A stretch of 64,000 nucleotides of DNA from Actibacterium sp. 188UL27-1 (GTDB lineage: Bacteria > Pseudomonadota > Alphaproteobacteria > Rhodobacterales > Rhodobacteraceae): contig NZ_JAFEUL010000001.1 in the NCBI RefSeq assembly GCF_016901225.1, forward strand, positions 1-64,000, in the 5' to 3' direction. Each line of letters starts with the position of its first letter. Position 1 is the first letter of the stretch. This document shows, one piece after another, positions 17,528 through 26,456 of the stretch. The position numbers and the translations under genes are program-made. The notes under the pieces were generated by a model. That model made no database searches. It was given only the letters and a program-made list of their open reading frames with translations, and had not been told where the DNA came from.

Positions 17528-18907
17528 ATGGCACTGACTACGGCATCGATTGAACAAACAGCCCCGGACCAGGCATCCCTGAAGGCGGCTGCCAAGCTGT
17601 TGTCACCGGCGAAATGGCCGGAACGGCTCATATCGGCGGACGATGGGTTGATCTGGGGGGCCTGCCAGGGATCAGGGGCAAACCCGTACCGCGTGGTGGT
17701 TGACCTGTCGGATCTGGGGGCAAAATGCAGCTGTCCGTCGCGCAAATTTCCGTGCAAACATGCCTTGGCCTTGATGCTTCTTTACGGGGAAGGTGCAGAT
17801 GATTTCTTGCCCGGCACTGTACCCGACTGGGTGACCGAATGGCTGGGCCGCAGGCGCAAAACTGATACAGTTCCAAAAGATGAGATCATCGGGACCGGGA
17901 AGAGCCTTGCCGATGCGCTGAAAGATGACATCCCCGTCCCAGTTGATGCCAAAACCCAGGCACAGCGGGAGGCGGCCAAGCAAAAGCGTGCCGCGGCTAC
18001 CCGCCAGGCGATTACCGATGGCATGGCCGATCTGGAGCGGTGGATTGCCGATCAATTGCGCACCGGCCTGTCAGACCTTCTGGGGGATCTCACACCACGT
18101 TGTCGTCGGATTGCGGCACGTCTGGTTGACGCCAAGGCGGGCACCCTGGCCGCGCGGATCGACGGCATTCCCGCGCGGGTCCTGGGCCTGCCGCAAGGCG
18201 ACCGTGCCGATGCAGTGATCGCGGAATTGGGAAAGCTGGTTATCCTGTCCCGCGCCTGGGGCGATGGGGTCGCCGCGGATCCGTCCGTTCGGCGTGAGAT
18301 CACGGGGGCGGAGCCACGCGATGCCCTATTGGCCAATACCGAAACGGTGCGGCAAACTGGCCTGTGGGAGGTTCTGGCCACGCGGGAGGAAACTCGCCGC
18401 GACAATCTGATTGCCCGGTCCACCTGGCTTTTGGCGCTGGATGGAGGTCATCGCTTTGCCCTGTTGCAGGATTTCTTTCCAGCAAGCACCGGGCGGCAGG
18501 GCGCGGCCTTTTCCCTAGGGGAGCAGTTCCATGCCGAGATGGCGTTTTATCCGTCGGCCCATCCCCTGCGCGCTCAGATCGTGGAACGGCGTCCTCGGGA
18601 GGGTCTGCGGCATTGGCCCGAAATCTCCCCCGCGACGGATGTTCTGAAATCCTTCGCCGCCGCCTTGGCACACGAACCGTGGCTGCTGGAACTGCCCATC
18701 CTGCTGCCCCAAGGCCGCGTGGCAGAGGCGGGCAGCACACCCTGGTGGTCAGGCGATCACGACACGGCGCTGCCTTTGTTGTCTGAAACTGTCGATCTTT
18801 CGCTCTGCGGCGCCGAAATCCAAAGTGCCGCTGTTTTGTGGAACGGTCACCGTGCCAGTCTTTTGGCTGCACAGACAAATCTGGGCCGGTTCCATGCCGA
18901 TGGATGA
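17528..18907 (+). CDS. SWIM zinc finger protein, first gene of MoxR-VWA operon
   Basis: A 459-residue protein with an N-terminal SWIM zinc finger: CSCPSRKFPCKHALALMLL (CxCxnCxH) at about residues 70-90. SWIM fingers bind DNA or proteins. The rest is helical with a basic, Ala-rich linker around 140-165, and no catalytic motif I recognise. The start ATG 17528 follows GGTGCC; a TTG 18 codons upstream is possible but less likely. It is the first of five overlapping or abutting genes (SWIM, DUF5691, MoxR, DUF5682, VWA). The domain pairing with MoxR/VWA is recurrent in bacteria, with no established function. Confidence 0.88.
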   Translation: MALTTASIEQTAPDQASLKAAAKLLSPAKWPERLISADDGLIWGACQGSGANPYRVVVDLSDLGAKCSCPSRKFPCKHALALMLLYGEGADDFLPGTVPDWVTEWLGRRRKTDTVPKDEIIGTGKSLADALKDDIPVPVDAKTQAQREAAKQKRAAATRQAITDGMADLERWIADQLRTGLSDLLGDLTPRCRRIAARLVDAKAGTLAARIDGIPARVLGLPQGDRADAVIAELGKLVILSRAWGDGVAADPSVRREITGAEPRDALLANTETVRQTGLWEVLATREETRRDNLIARSTWLLALDGGHRFALLQDFFPASTGRQGAAFSLGEQFHAEMAFYPSAHPLRAQIVERRPREGLRHWPEISPATDVLKSFAAALAHEPWLLELPILLPQGRVAEAGSTPWWSGDHDTALPLLSETVDLSLCGAEIQSAAVLWNGHRASLLAAQTNLGRFHADG

Positions 18908-20312
18908 TCTGGCGCGGTTCGAAAGCGCCAAGCTGCGTTGGATGAGCGGGGGTGATGTTCCGACCGCGCCGGATCTTTCCGGCCCAGCGGCCCAGTTGCG
19001 CGAACTCGCCCTGGCCGGGCAGTTTCGCCAGACCTGCCTGCGCCCCACGCTGCCGGAAACCGCACGCCCTGTGCCCAACTACCCCCGTCTTGCCCTACCG
19101 CTTTTGCCCGAAAACCTGCGGCCGATCTTTCGCAGGCTGCTCTGCCCCGCGCAGAGCCGTGACTATATGCAGGCGTTGATCGGCTTCATGGCCTCCCGTG
19201 GTGTAATGGCGCATCCGTTCGACTGGCTGCCCCCGCGCGACACCGACGGCTATCCCGACATCTACATCCCCTTGGCCAAATGGCATGCCAGCGAGGATGC
19301 AGAGACAATCACCCCCGACCTGACCGAAGACAATTGGAGCGATCTGTTCCCGGCAGAGCGTCGGCTTGCGTTTGAAATCCTGCGCCAAGTCGATGCCGCT
19401 GCGGCCCGCGACCTGATGGTTGCCAAGGCGGGCACAGTTCCGGCAGAGGAACGCATGCGGCTTGTCGGCCTGTTCGCGGTTAATCTGGGCCACGACGATC
19501 AAGGCTATCTGGAAGGCCTCGTGGCATCCGACCGGTCCGGCAAGGTGAAGACCGCGGCGCGCCAATTGCTTGCCCGATTGGGTGTCGATGGGGAGGATGA
19601 CGGGGCCCACGAGCTGGCGGATTTCTTGGAGGTCAGCTCAAAGGGTCTGCTGCGCCGCAATTCTGTCATCACGTTCCGCAAGAAACTGAATGATGTGCAG
19701 CGGCGACGGGCCTTTGCCTTACTTGATACGGTCTCGCTGCTGCAACTGGCCAACGCCCTGGATCATAGCCCGGCCCAGGTGATCGCGGCATGGACGGTCG
19801 ATGAGCACCCGCTGATTGGCCCCTTCATCGGATGCCTGGCCCGCACGGCGACAAAGGATCAAATCTTGGCCTATTGGGAGCGGCTCTCGGCGGCCAAGAC
19901 AGCGGGCTTCCTTTATCTGGGTCAGATCGCACCCCGCCTGAACCGCGCACATATCCTGGATCTGTCGGCCGGGCTGCTCAAGCAGGGGCGGCTGATCGAC
20001 CTGAATGCCCTGTTGATGGTCACTGGCCCCGACCTTGATCCGCGGATTTGTGACCTGTTGCTCGCAACCGATGAAGTGCGCGATATCCTGGGCGGTGCGA
20101 CCGTGGCGTCGGGCACGGATATGCCGGGCGATACCAAGGACCACCAGGCGCTTACCGTGTTGGAACCGGCCCTGCGCGCGCTTGGTCTTTTGCTGTCTTC
20201 GACCCATGCCATTCGGGTTCTTGAGACGCTGAAAGGCGCTGGCTTTCACAGTGCCCATCCCATTCTGTACTCCCTGACATTCAATATCGGCCTCAAAGGA
20301 CCCCCGTCATGA
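18894..20312 (+). CDS. DUF5691 family protein
   Basis: A 472-residue helical, repeat-like protein that I assign to DUF5691 from operon position and general sequence character. There are no membrane segments or signal peptide. The start is at ATG 18894 or ATG 18900, inside the end of the SWIM gene (14- or 8-base overlap), so translation is coupled. The text contains many Leu/Ala/Arg helical units (for example RRAFALLDTVSLLQLANAL), which suggest an alpha-solenoid scaffold that could bind a substrate or bridge the AAA+ and VWA partners. No enzyme motif is visible. Confidence 0.8.
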   Translation: MPMDDLARFESAKLRWMSGGDVPTAPDLSGPAAQLRELALAGQFRQTCLRPTLPETARPVPNYPRLALPLLPENLRPIFRRLLCPAQSRDYMQALIGFMASRGVMAHPFDWLPPRDTDGYPDIYIPLAKWHASEDAETITPDLTEDNWSDLFPAERRLAFEILRQVDAAAARDLMVAKAGTVPAEERMRLVGLFAVNLGHDDQGYLEGLVASDRSGKVKTAARQLLARLGVDGEDDGAHELADFLEVSSKGLLRRNSVITFRKKLNDVQRRRAFALLDTVSLLQLANALDHSPAQVIAAWTVDEHPLIGPFIGCLARTATKDQILAYWERLSAAKTAGFLYLGQIAPRLNRAHILDLSAGLLKQGRLIDLNALLMVTGPDLDPRICDLLLATDEVRDILGGATVASGTDMPGDTKDHQALTVLEPALRALGLLLSSTHAIRVLETLKGAGFHSAHPILYSLTFNIGLKGPPS

Positions 20313-21388
20313 GTGATATTCTAAGACAACCCGCCGAGGTCACTTGGAAAACTGAGCTTGATGCGCTGGCCGCCCATGACGACGCGCCCAAACCCGAAGG
20401 CTGGGCCCTGTCGCCGCAAGCGACGCTTACCTATCTGCTGGGCGGCGCGGCCAAGGATGGGACCGAGATTACGCCCAAATATGTTGGCCAACGCCGGTTG
20501 ATGGAGACTGCCGTCGCGACCCTGGCCACGGACCGGGCGCTGCTGCTGCTGGGTGTGCCGGGCACCGCGAAATCCTGGGTGTCGGAACATCTGGCCGCCG
20601 CGATTGCGGGCGATTCCACGCTTGTGGTCCAATGCACTGCCGGGACGGATGAAAACCAGGTCCGCTATGGCTGGAACTATGCCCAACTCCTCGCCCACGG
20701 CCCCAGTACCGAGGCGCTGGTGCCCACGCCGCTTTACCGCGCGATGGATGGTGGCAAACTGTGTCGTCTTGAGGAACTGACCCGCATGGGATCAGACGTG
20801 CAGGACACGCTGATCACGGTCCTGTCGGAAAAGATGATGCCCATCCCCGAACTGAACTCCGCCGTCTACGCCAATCGCGGCTTCAACATCATCGCCACCG
20901 CCAACAACCGCGACAAAGGCGTGAATGAGCTGTCCTCCGCCCTCAAACGCCGCTTCAACGTGGTTGTCCTGCCCCTACCGGATGATATCGATGAAGAGGT
21001 CCAGATCGTCACCAAACGCGTCTCGGACATGGCCGAAAGCCTGCAACTTGCTGTGCCCAAGAACGCCGCGGCCGAGGTCATGCGCGTTGTCACCATCTTT
21101 CGTGAGTTGCGCGATGGCCGGACACTTGATGGCAAGACGGCCCTTAAGGCTCCTTCCGGCACGCTGTCCACGGCAGAGGCCATTGCCGTCATGGTCGGCG
21201 GCCTGTCCCAAGCCGCCTATTTCACCAACGGCACGCTAGATGTGGATGGCCTTGCCCCCAATATCCTGGGTGCGGTCGTCAAGGACCCGGTGCAGGACAA
21301 AACCGTGCTGGCCGAATACCTGGAAACCGTCGTCAAAAAGCGCCGGGACTATGCGGACTATTATTCTGTCCTGTCGGAAATGCTCTGA
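20309..21388 (+). CDS. MoxR-type AAA+ ATPase
   Basis: A 359-residue AAA+ ATPase of the MoxR group. Walker A is LLGVPGTAKSWVSEHLA near residues 80-95, Walker B GGKLCRLEELTRM, sensor 1 NIIATANNRD, and the arginine-finger region ALKRRFNVVVLPLP. MoxR ATPases work as chaperones with VWA proteins, often in metal insertion or complex assembly. The gene overlaps the DUF5691 stop by four bases (ATGA) and is followed three bases later by DUF5682. In the operon this is the motor; the VWA gene product at 23.7 kb is its probable partner. Confidence 0.93.
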   Translation: MSDILRQPAEVTWKTELDALAAHDDAPKPEGWALSPQATLTYLLGGAAKDGTEITPKYVGQRRLMETAVATLATDRALLLLGVPGTAKSWVSEHLAAAIAGDSTLVVQCTAGTDENQVRYGWNYAQLLAHGPSTEALVPTPLYRAMDGGKLCRLEELTRMGSDVQDTLITVLSEKMMPIPELNSAVYANRGFNIIATANNRDKGVNELSSALKRRFNVVVLPLPDDIDEEVQIVTKRVSDMAESLQLAVPKNAAAEVMRVVTIFRELRDGRTLDGKTALKAPSGTLSTAEAIAVMVGGLSQAAYFTNGTLDVDGLAPNILGAVVKDPVQDKTVLAEYLETVVKKRRDYADYYSVLSEML

Positions 21389-21391
21389 CCC

Positions 21392-23662
21392 TTGCCCGCG
21401 CCGGTCACATATCTGGGCATTCGCCATCACGGGCCGGGATCTGCGCGTCAGGTCCTGGCCGCGTTGGAGGCATTGCAGCCCGCGCAGGTCCTGATTGAAG
21501 GCCCCGCCGATCTGACCGAGTTGATGGAGCCCCTGGGCCGTCCCGGCATCGTCCCGCCCGTCGCGCTTTTGGCCTATGCTGCCAAGGCTCCGGAATATGC
21601 CAGCTTTTGGCCATTTGCGGAGTTTTCCCCCGAATACCAGGCGATCAAATGGGCCTTTGCCCACGGCGCTGTGCCGAGCTTCATCGACTTGCCCGCCGCC
21701 ACCAACCTGGCCGAGGCAGAACTTAACGCCAAGGTCGCCGACGCGCTCAAAGACCAGGATGGGGACGTTTTGGAGGAGATCGACGACACCGCCGTCACCC
21801 TGCCCGAACCTGCCACTGACGCCATCGCGCGGGATCCCATCGGGGCGCTCGCGCAGGCCGCGGGCTATGAAGACGGAGAAAGCTGGTGGTCCGATGTTAT
21901 CGAGGAGAACCCGGACCCGGGTGAGGTCTTTGCGGCCATCGCCACCGCAATGGAGGCCCTGCGCGAAGGCCACATCCCCGACCGGCGGGAGGCCCAGCGG
22001 GAGGCGCATATGCGGCGCGCCATCGCCAAGGCCGCGCGCCACACCGAAGGCCCCATCGCGGTGGTTTGCGGGGCTTGGCACGTCCCTGCCTTGCGCGCCA
22101 AGGTCAAGGCCAGCGATGATACCGCCCTGCTGAAGGGCCTGCCCAAAACCAAGGTGCAGGCGACCTGGGCGCCTTGGACCTCCGCGCGCCTGGCCCGCGC
22201 GACGGGCTATGGCGCTGGCATCGAGGCCCCGCTTTGGTACGCGCATCTGTGGCAGCACGGCGTTGGCCAAAAGGCCGATGCGCTCTGGGTTGCCCGCATG
22301 GCGGAGGTCCTGCGCGACGAAGGGTTCGACGCCTCCACCGCGTCACTGATCGAAACCGTGCGCCTGACCCGGTCGCTGGCCGCAGTCCGCGAGAGGCCAT
22401 CGCCGGGGTTCGAAGAGATGCGCGACGCTGCGATCTCCATCCTGATGCATGGCGAAACGCTGCCATGGCAGATCATCGAAACCCGCCTGCTGCTGGGTAG
22501 GGATGTGGGCCAGATCCCCGACAACCTGCCGCTTGCCCCGTTGCTTGACGACCTGCAACGCCAGCAGCGCAAGCTGCAACTCAAGCCGGAGGCCCTGGAA
22601 CGCGAACTGTCCCTCGACCTGCGCAGCGAACGCGGCCTCGCGCGGTCGACCCTGCTGCACCGCCTGACCGCGCTCGACGTCCCCTGGGGCCAACTGACCG
22701 ACCCTGGCCGCAGCCGCGGCACCTTCCGCGAGAAATGGTTGCTCGCCTGGCAGCCCGAATTTGCCGTTCGCCTGGTCGAACATCTGGTCTATGGCCCAAC
22801 CATCGCTGCAGCCGCCGGGGGCCGCATGGCCGAGGCGATCCGGAGGGAGACCAAACTCTCCACCCTCGCCGAAACTGTCCGCGGCGCGTTGGTGGCCCAA
22901 CTCCCGGACGTGGCCCAAACCGGCACCGAACGGCTCGACGCGCTGGCGGCCGAGACGGACGATTGCGCCACCTTGCTGGCCGCTATCCCGCCTATCGTCG
23001 ACACGTTGCGCTATGGCACGGCCCGCGAAATGGCGTTGGACCAGATGGAAACCCTGCTGGATCGGTTGATCATCCAATCCGCCGTCGCACTGCCCTACGC
23101 CGCCCGCAATCTGGACGCTGACGCCGCCACCGCCTTGCGCGATCTGATCGACGCCACGGATCAGGCCATCGCCCTATCCGAACGCGCCGAACCGATCCGC
23201 GATGCCTGGATCGCCGCGCTGACCGATACGGGCCGTTCAGACAAGACCACGCCCCTGGTCGGCGGGCTGACGATGCGGCTGGCTTACGAGGTGGGCACCA
23301 TCGCGGTCGAGGATCTGGCAAGCCTCATGAGCCTGCGCCTGTCGCAATCGCGCCCGGCCATTGAGGCTGCGGGCTTTTTTGAGGGGTTCTTTACCGGCGC
23401 GGGCCTGAAACTGGTCCATGACACCGACCTCCGCGTTGCCGTCGATGGTTGGGTCATGTCCCTGGATGAAGAGGCATTCACTGAAAACCTGCCCCTTTTC
23501 CGCCGCGTCTTCTCAACCCTCGATCGCAATGAACGCAAGGTCCTGCTGGAACACCTGCTGGGCCGGGCAGGGGGCAACCTGACCGCCACATTCGCTCCCG
23601 AGGCAGAGGCCCTTTGGGCGGCCCAACAGGCCACCATCAACCGTCTGTTCGAGGGCACATGA
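21392..23662 (+). CDS. DUF5682 family protein with TraB/TIKI-like motifs
   Basis: A 756-residue protein starting at TTG 21392, three bases after the MoxR stop; no ATG precedes the conserved N-terminus. It opens with VTYLGIRHHGPGSARQVLAALEA and later has IAVVCGAWHVPALRAKVKA at about residue 225. A paired early His-rich loop plus a later GAxH strand recalls TraB/TIKI/ChaN-like metal-dependent hydrolases, but I cannot confirm homology. The C-terminal half is helical, with long Arg/Leu-rich segments and an acidic stretch. It could be the effector or substrate-modifying part of the operon. Confidence 0.82.
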   Translation: MPAPVTYLGIRHHGPGSARQVLAALEALQPAQVLIEGPADLTELMEPLGRPGIVPPVALLAYAAKAPEYASFWPFAEFSPEYQAIKWAFAHGAVPSFIDLPAATNLAEAELNAKVADALKDQDGDVLEEIDDTAVTLPEPATDAIARDPIGALAQAAGYEDGESWWSDVIEENPDPGEVFAAIATAMEALREGHIPDRREAQREAHMRRAIAKAARHTEGPIAVVCGAWHVPALRAKVKASDDTALLKGLPKTKVQATWAPWTSARLARATGYGAGIEAPLWYAHLWQHGVGQKADALWVARMAEVLRDEGFDASTASLIETVRLTRSLAAVRERPSPGFEEMRDAAISILMHGETLPWQIIETRLLLGRDVGQIPDNLPLAPLLDDLQRQQRKLQLKPEALERELSLDLRSERGLARSTLLHRLTALDVPWGQLTDPGRSRGTFREKWLLAWQPEFAVRLVEHLVYGPTIAAAAGGRMAEAIRRETKLSTLAETVRGALVAQLPDVAQTGTERLDALAAETDDCATLLAAIPPIVDTLRYGTAREMALDQMETLLDRLIIQSAVALPYAARNLDADAATALRDLIDATDQAIALSERAEPIRDAWIAALTDTGRSDKTTPLVGGLTMRLAYEVGTIAVEDLASLMSLRLSQSRPAIEAAGFFEGFFTGAGLKLVHDTDLRVAVDGWVMSLDEEAFTENLPLFRRVFSTLDRNERKVLLEHLLGRAGGNLTATFAPEAEALWAAQQATINRLFEGT

Positions 23663-24855
23663 CCGACCAGAAGGAACACGAACGCCGCTGGCGCATGGCC
23701 CTGGGTGAGACCGAAGATGCCGAAGGCTGCGGCCTGACGGATCGCGACATCGCAATGTCTGGCGCCCTCGACGCCCTGTACCAAGATGCAGGTGACGGAA
23801 AGCGCCGTGCAGGTCTGAGCAAATCCGCCCCCAAAGTTTCCCGCTGGTTGGGCGATATCCGCGAATACTTTCCTGGCCCCGTCGTGCAGGTCATCCAGAA
23901 AGACGCATTCGAACGGCTGGGCCTGCAGCAAATGCTGCTGCAACCTGAATTCCTGGAGGCGGTCGAGGCTGATGTCCACCTGGTGGCCGACCTGATCTCC
24001 CTGCGATCGGCGATGCCGGAAAAGACCATCGGAACGGCCCGTACCGTAGTGCAAAAAGTCGTCGATGACCTGATGGAGCGGCTGGAAAAGAAAACGTCCG
24101 ATGCTATCCGGGGTGCCGTCAAAAAGGCCGCCCGCACCAACCGGCCCCGGTTCGCCGATATCGACTGGCCCCGCACGATCCGCGCGAACCTGCAACATTA
24201 CCAGGCGGATTACCAAACGGTGGTGCCCGAAAAACTGGTGGGCTTCCTGCGCCAGCAGCGCCGCCTGGCCGATCTGGATGAGGTCGTGTTGTGCGTCGAC
24301 CAATCGGGCTCCATGGCAACGTCCGTGGTCTATTCGTCGATCTTTGCCGCCGTCATGGCCTCGATCCCGTCGGTCGCTACCAAACTGGTTTGCTTTGACA
24401 CCGCGATCATCGACCTGACCGAGGATCTGGAGGACCCGGTCAAGGTCCTGTTTGGCGTTCAACTGGGGGGCGGCACCGATATCAACCGCGCCGTCGCCTA
24501 TTGCGAAGACCGGATGGAAAAGCCGTCAAAAACCCATTTCCTGCTGATCACAGACCTGATGGAAGGCGGCGATGCCAAAGCCCTGATCGCACGCCTCGCG
24601 GGAATGATCGCTCAAGGCGTCAACGTGATCGTCCTGTTGGCCCTGACGGATGAAGGACGCCCGTATTATGACAGCGACATGGCCGCCAAGGTGTCCGCCC
24701 TTGGTGCGCCGGTTTTTGCCTGCACGCCTGATCAGTTCCCTGATCTTATGGCCACCGCCCTGGCGCGGGGCGATATCCAAACCTGGGCCGCTGGCCACGA
24801 CATCAAGACGATCCGCCAGGGCGAGCCGGATGCGGATGCCGGTCAGAACTTATAG
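23659..24855 (+). CDS. VWA domain protein (CoxE-like), partner of MoxR
   Basis: A 398-residue cytosolic protein with a C-terminal VWA domain. The MIDAS site is VVLCVDQSGSMATS, followed by LGGGTDINRAVAYC and FLLITDLMEGGD. The N-terminal part (about 1-200) is helical and charged (EKKTSDAIRGAVKKAARTN). The pattern resembles CoxE-like proteins that act with MoxR ATPases. ATG 23659 overlaps the DUF5682 stop by four bases, and an upstream in-frame extension is not needed. It ends 13 bases inside the convergent outer-membrane barrel gene, and closes the operon. Confidence 0.92.
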   Translation: MTDQKEHERRWRMALGETEDAEGCGLTDRDIAMSGALDALYQDAGDGKRRAGLSKSAPKVSRWLGDIREYFPGPVVQVIQKDAFERLGLQQMLLQPEFLEAVEADVHLVADLISLRSAMPEKTIGTARTVVQKVVDDLMERLEKKTSDAIRGAVKKAARTNRPRFADIDWPRTIRANLQHYQADYQTVVPEKLVGFLRQQRRLADLDEVVLCVDQSGSMATSVVYSSIFAAVMASIPSVATKLVCFDTAIIDLTEDLEDPVKVLFGVQLGGGTDINRAVAYCEDRMEKPSKTHFLLITDLMEGGDAKALIARLAGMIAQGVNVIVLLALTDEGRPYYDSDMAAKVSALGAPVFACTPDQFPDLMATALARGDIQTWAAGHDIKTIRQGEPDADAGQNL

Positions 24856-25496
24856 GTGACCCCGAAATTGATGGCGTTGGTCACGATGTCGGTCTCGAAT
24901 GAACCGCCGCCATCGAGATCCGCCTCGTTCGACGAAAATGTCCCTTTATATTCCGTGAACAGTGCCCAGGTCTCGTTCAGGTCAAAAGACGCGCCCGCCG
25001 CCCACATTACGGCGGGCCCGGTCAATTGATATTCGAACGTTTTGTCCGGCCCCCGTTCCACATCGACATGGGGAACCGAGATGCCGACCCCACCGCCAAC
25101 ATAGGGGGTGATCTGACCCTTCAACCATTGGTTGGGCCAGCGATAAAAGATGTTGGCCGTGATGATGTTCAATCCGTCGGTCAGCTCGAAACTTTCGAAC
25201 CCGTTATCGTCCAACGTATCATCATCGGCATAGACCTTGGCGTGGTTCAGTTCTGCACCAAAGCCCCAGTTTTCATTGCGCCACCACGTTCCGCGCACAC
25301 CGTAATACGGGGGCGCCTCAAACGGGCGGCCTTCCCATTCGGACAGGAAACTGAACTCTCCGGTACTGTCTTCACCTTCGACCCGACTATGGGGGGCGGT
25401 CTGGAAGCCGGTATAGATGCTGAGTTCGAAATCGGCCATTGCCGGCGCAGTCATCGCCAACCCAAGACCTGTTGCCAATGTCAGAATGCGTTGCAT
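24843..25496 (-). CDS. outer-membrane beta-barrel protein (LpxQ/lipid A oxidase-like)
   Basis: A 217-residue porin-like small barrel with a signal peptide (MQRILTLATGLGLAMTAPAMA). Alternating strands include FELSIYTGFQTAPHS, APPYYGVRGTWWRNENWGFG, TANIFYRWP, and the terminal INFGVTYKF with aromatic end, as in outer-membrane proteins. The pattern resembles sequences annotated as lipid A oxidase LpxQ in alphaproteobacteria, but activity cannot be confirmed. It overlaps the convergent VWA gene by 13 bases. Confidence 0.8.
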   Translation of the reverse strand: MQRILTLATGLGLAMTAPAMADFELSIYTGFQTAPHSRVEGEDSTGEFSFLSEWEGRPFEAPPYYGVRGTWWRNENWGFGAELNHAKVYADDDTLDDNGFESFELTDGLNIITANIFYRWPNQWLKGQITPYVGGGVGISVPHVDVERGPDKTFEYQLTGPAVMWAAGASFDLNETWALFTEYKGTFSSNEADLDGGGSFETDIVTNAINFGVTYKF

Positions 25497-25860
25497 GTCC
25501 CGCCTCCGGTGATCTATCTGTACTGCCTTGTTCAGTTATGTCGGATACCATGCCCATGGGCCAAGTACAGGGGGCCGCCGATCACATCTTTACCCTGCGG
25601 CCAAATTTCACCCATGGCGGTGTTATTTCGCCACAGACCGATCAACCGTCCCTGCACACGCGCGGCGGATCCCTCGAATTCGATTGAATAAAGCGCCGTG
25701 CCATTGCAATTATGCGACACCCTGCCGCGGCTGCGCTGCATTGTCCGGTGGACGGTCAATTATTGCCGCTCTACATGAGCGATTAACACCCAATGGTTTA
25801 TGCCACGGGTCTTGAATTCAGTGCGCCACGCAACGGTGCCAGACGAAGGGGAACCGGACC
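25497..25860. other. 364-base intergenic region upstream of petABC
   Basis: The region holds the likely promoter of petABC, but no sigma-type boxes stand out. The only coding candidate is the doubtful small minus-strand ORF listed at 25532-25741. AAGGGGAAC before 25861 is the petA ribosome site. Confidence 0.5.
25532..25741 (-). CDS. possible small protein (69 aa), uncertain
   Basis: An open frame of 69 codons between the barrel gene and petA. The translated sequence looks protein-like (CNGTALYSIEFEGSAARV, then LIGLWRNNTAMGEIWPQGKD), with a Gly-Pro-rich end, but there is no signal peptide and the ribosome site is weak. I do not recognise a family. It may be a remnant or a real short gene; a plus-strand frame of 49 codons across the same bases is also open. 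Confidence 0.33.
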   Translation of the reverse strand: MQRSRGRVSHNCNGTALYSIEFEGSAARVQGRLIGLWRNNTAMGEIWPQGKDVIGGPLYLAHGHGIRHN

Positions 25861-26442
25861 ATGTCCCAAACTGACGATCATGAAGGCACACGCCGCGATT
25901 TTCTGTATTACGCCACGGCTGGCGCCGGGGCTGTTGTTGCCGGTGCTGCGGGCTGGGGGATGGTGAACCAGATGAACCCATCCGCTGACGTGCAGGCGCT
26001 CAGCTCGATCCGCGTCGATGTATCTGGTATTGAGCCTGGCACGCAAATCACCGTGAAATGGTTGGGTAAGCCTGTCTTCATTCGCCGCCGGACCGAGGAA
26101 GAAATCGCCGAGGCCGCGGCGGTGGAATTGTCGGAACTTCCCGACCCGATAGCGCGTAATGAAAACATTGGTGATGCACCAGCGGATGACGCAAACCGTG
26201 CTCTGACCCCGCCCGAAGACAGCGAAGATGCGCTGCCAGGCGAATGGTTGGTCATGATGGGCGTGTGTACGCATCTGGGTTGCGTGCCCCTTGGTGATGC
26301 AGGTGATTTTAATGGCTGGTTCTGTCCATGCCATGGCTCGCACTATGATACCGCTGGCCGTATTCGCCGGGGCCCGGCCCCGACCAACCTGCCGGTGCCA
26401 ATCGCAGAATTCGTGGACGCATCCACAATCAAATTGGGTTAA
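25861..26442 (+). CDS. petA: ubiquinol-cytochrome c reductase Rieske iron-sulfur subunit
   Basis: Rieske subunit of the bc1 complex, 193 residues. The N-terminus has a twin-arginine-type signal anchor (THRRDF-like [19 protein letters not shown]). The 2Fe-2S ligands are CTHLGCVP and CPCHGSHYD, and the cluster-binding Pro loop [10 protein letters not shown] follows. A hydrophilic insertion at about 75-120 (acidic, Pro-rich) precedes the cluster, as in Rhodobacter. It is the first gene of petABC; petB begins 14 bases later. Confidence 0.97.
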   Translation: MSQTDDHEGTRRDFLYYATAGAGAVVAGAAGWGMVNQMNPSADVQALSSIRVDVSGIEPGTQITVKWLGKPVFIRRRTEEEIAEAAAVELSELPDPIARNENIGDAPADDANRALTPPEDSEDALPGEWLVMMGVCTHLGCVPLGDAGDFNGWFCPCHGSHYDTAGRIRRGPAPTNLPVPIAEFVDASTIKLG

Positions 26443-26456
26443 AGGGAGAAAACCGC

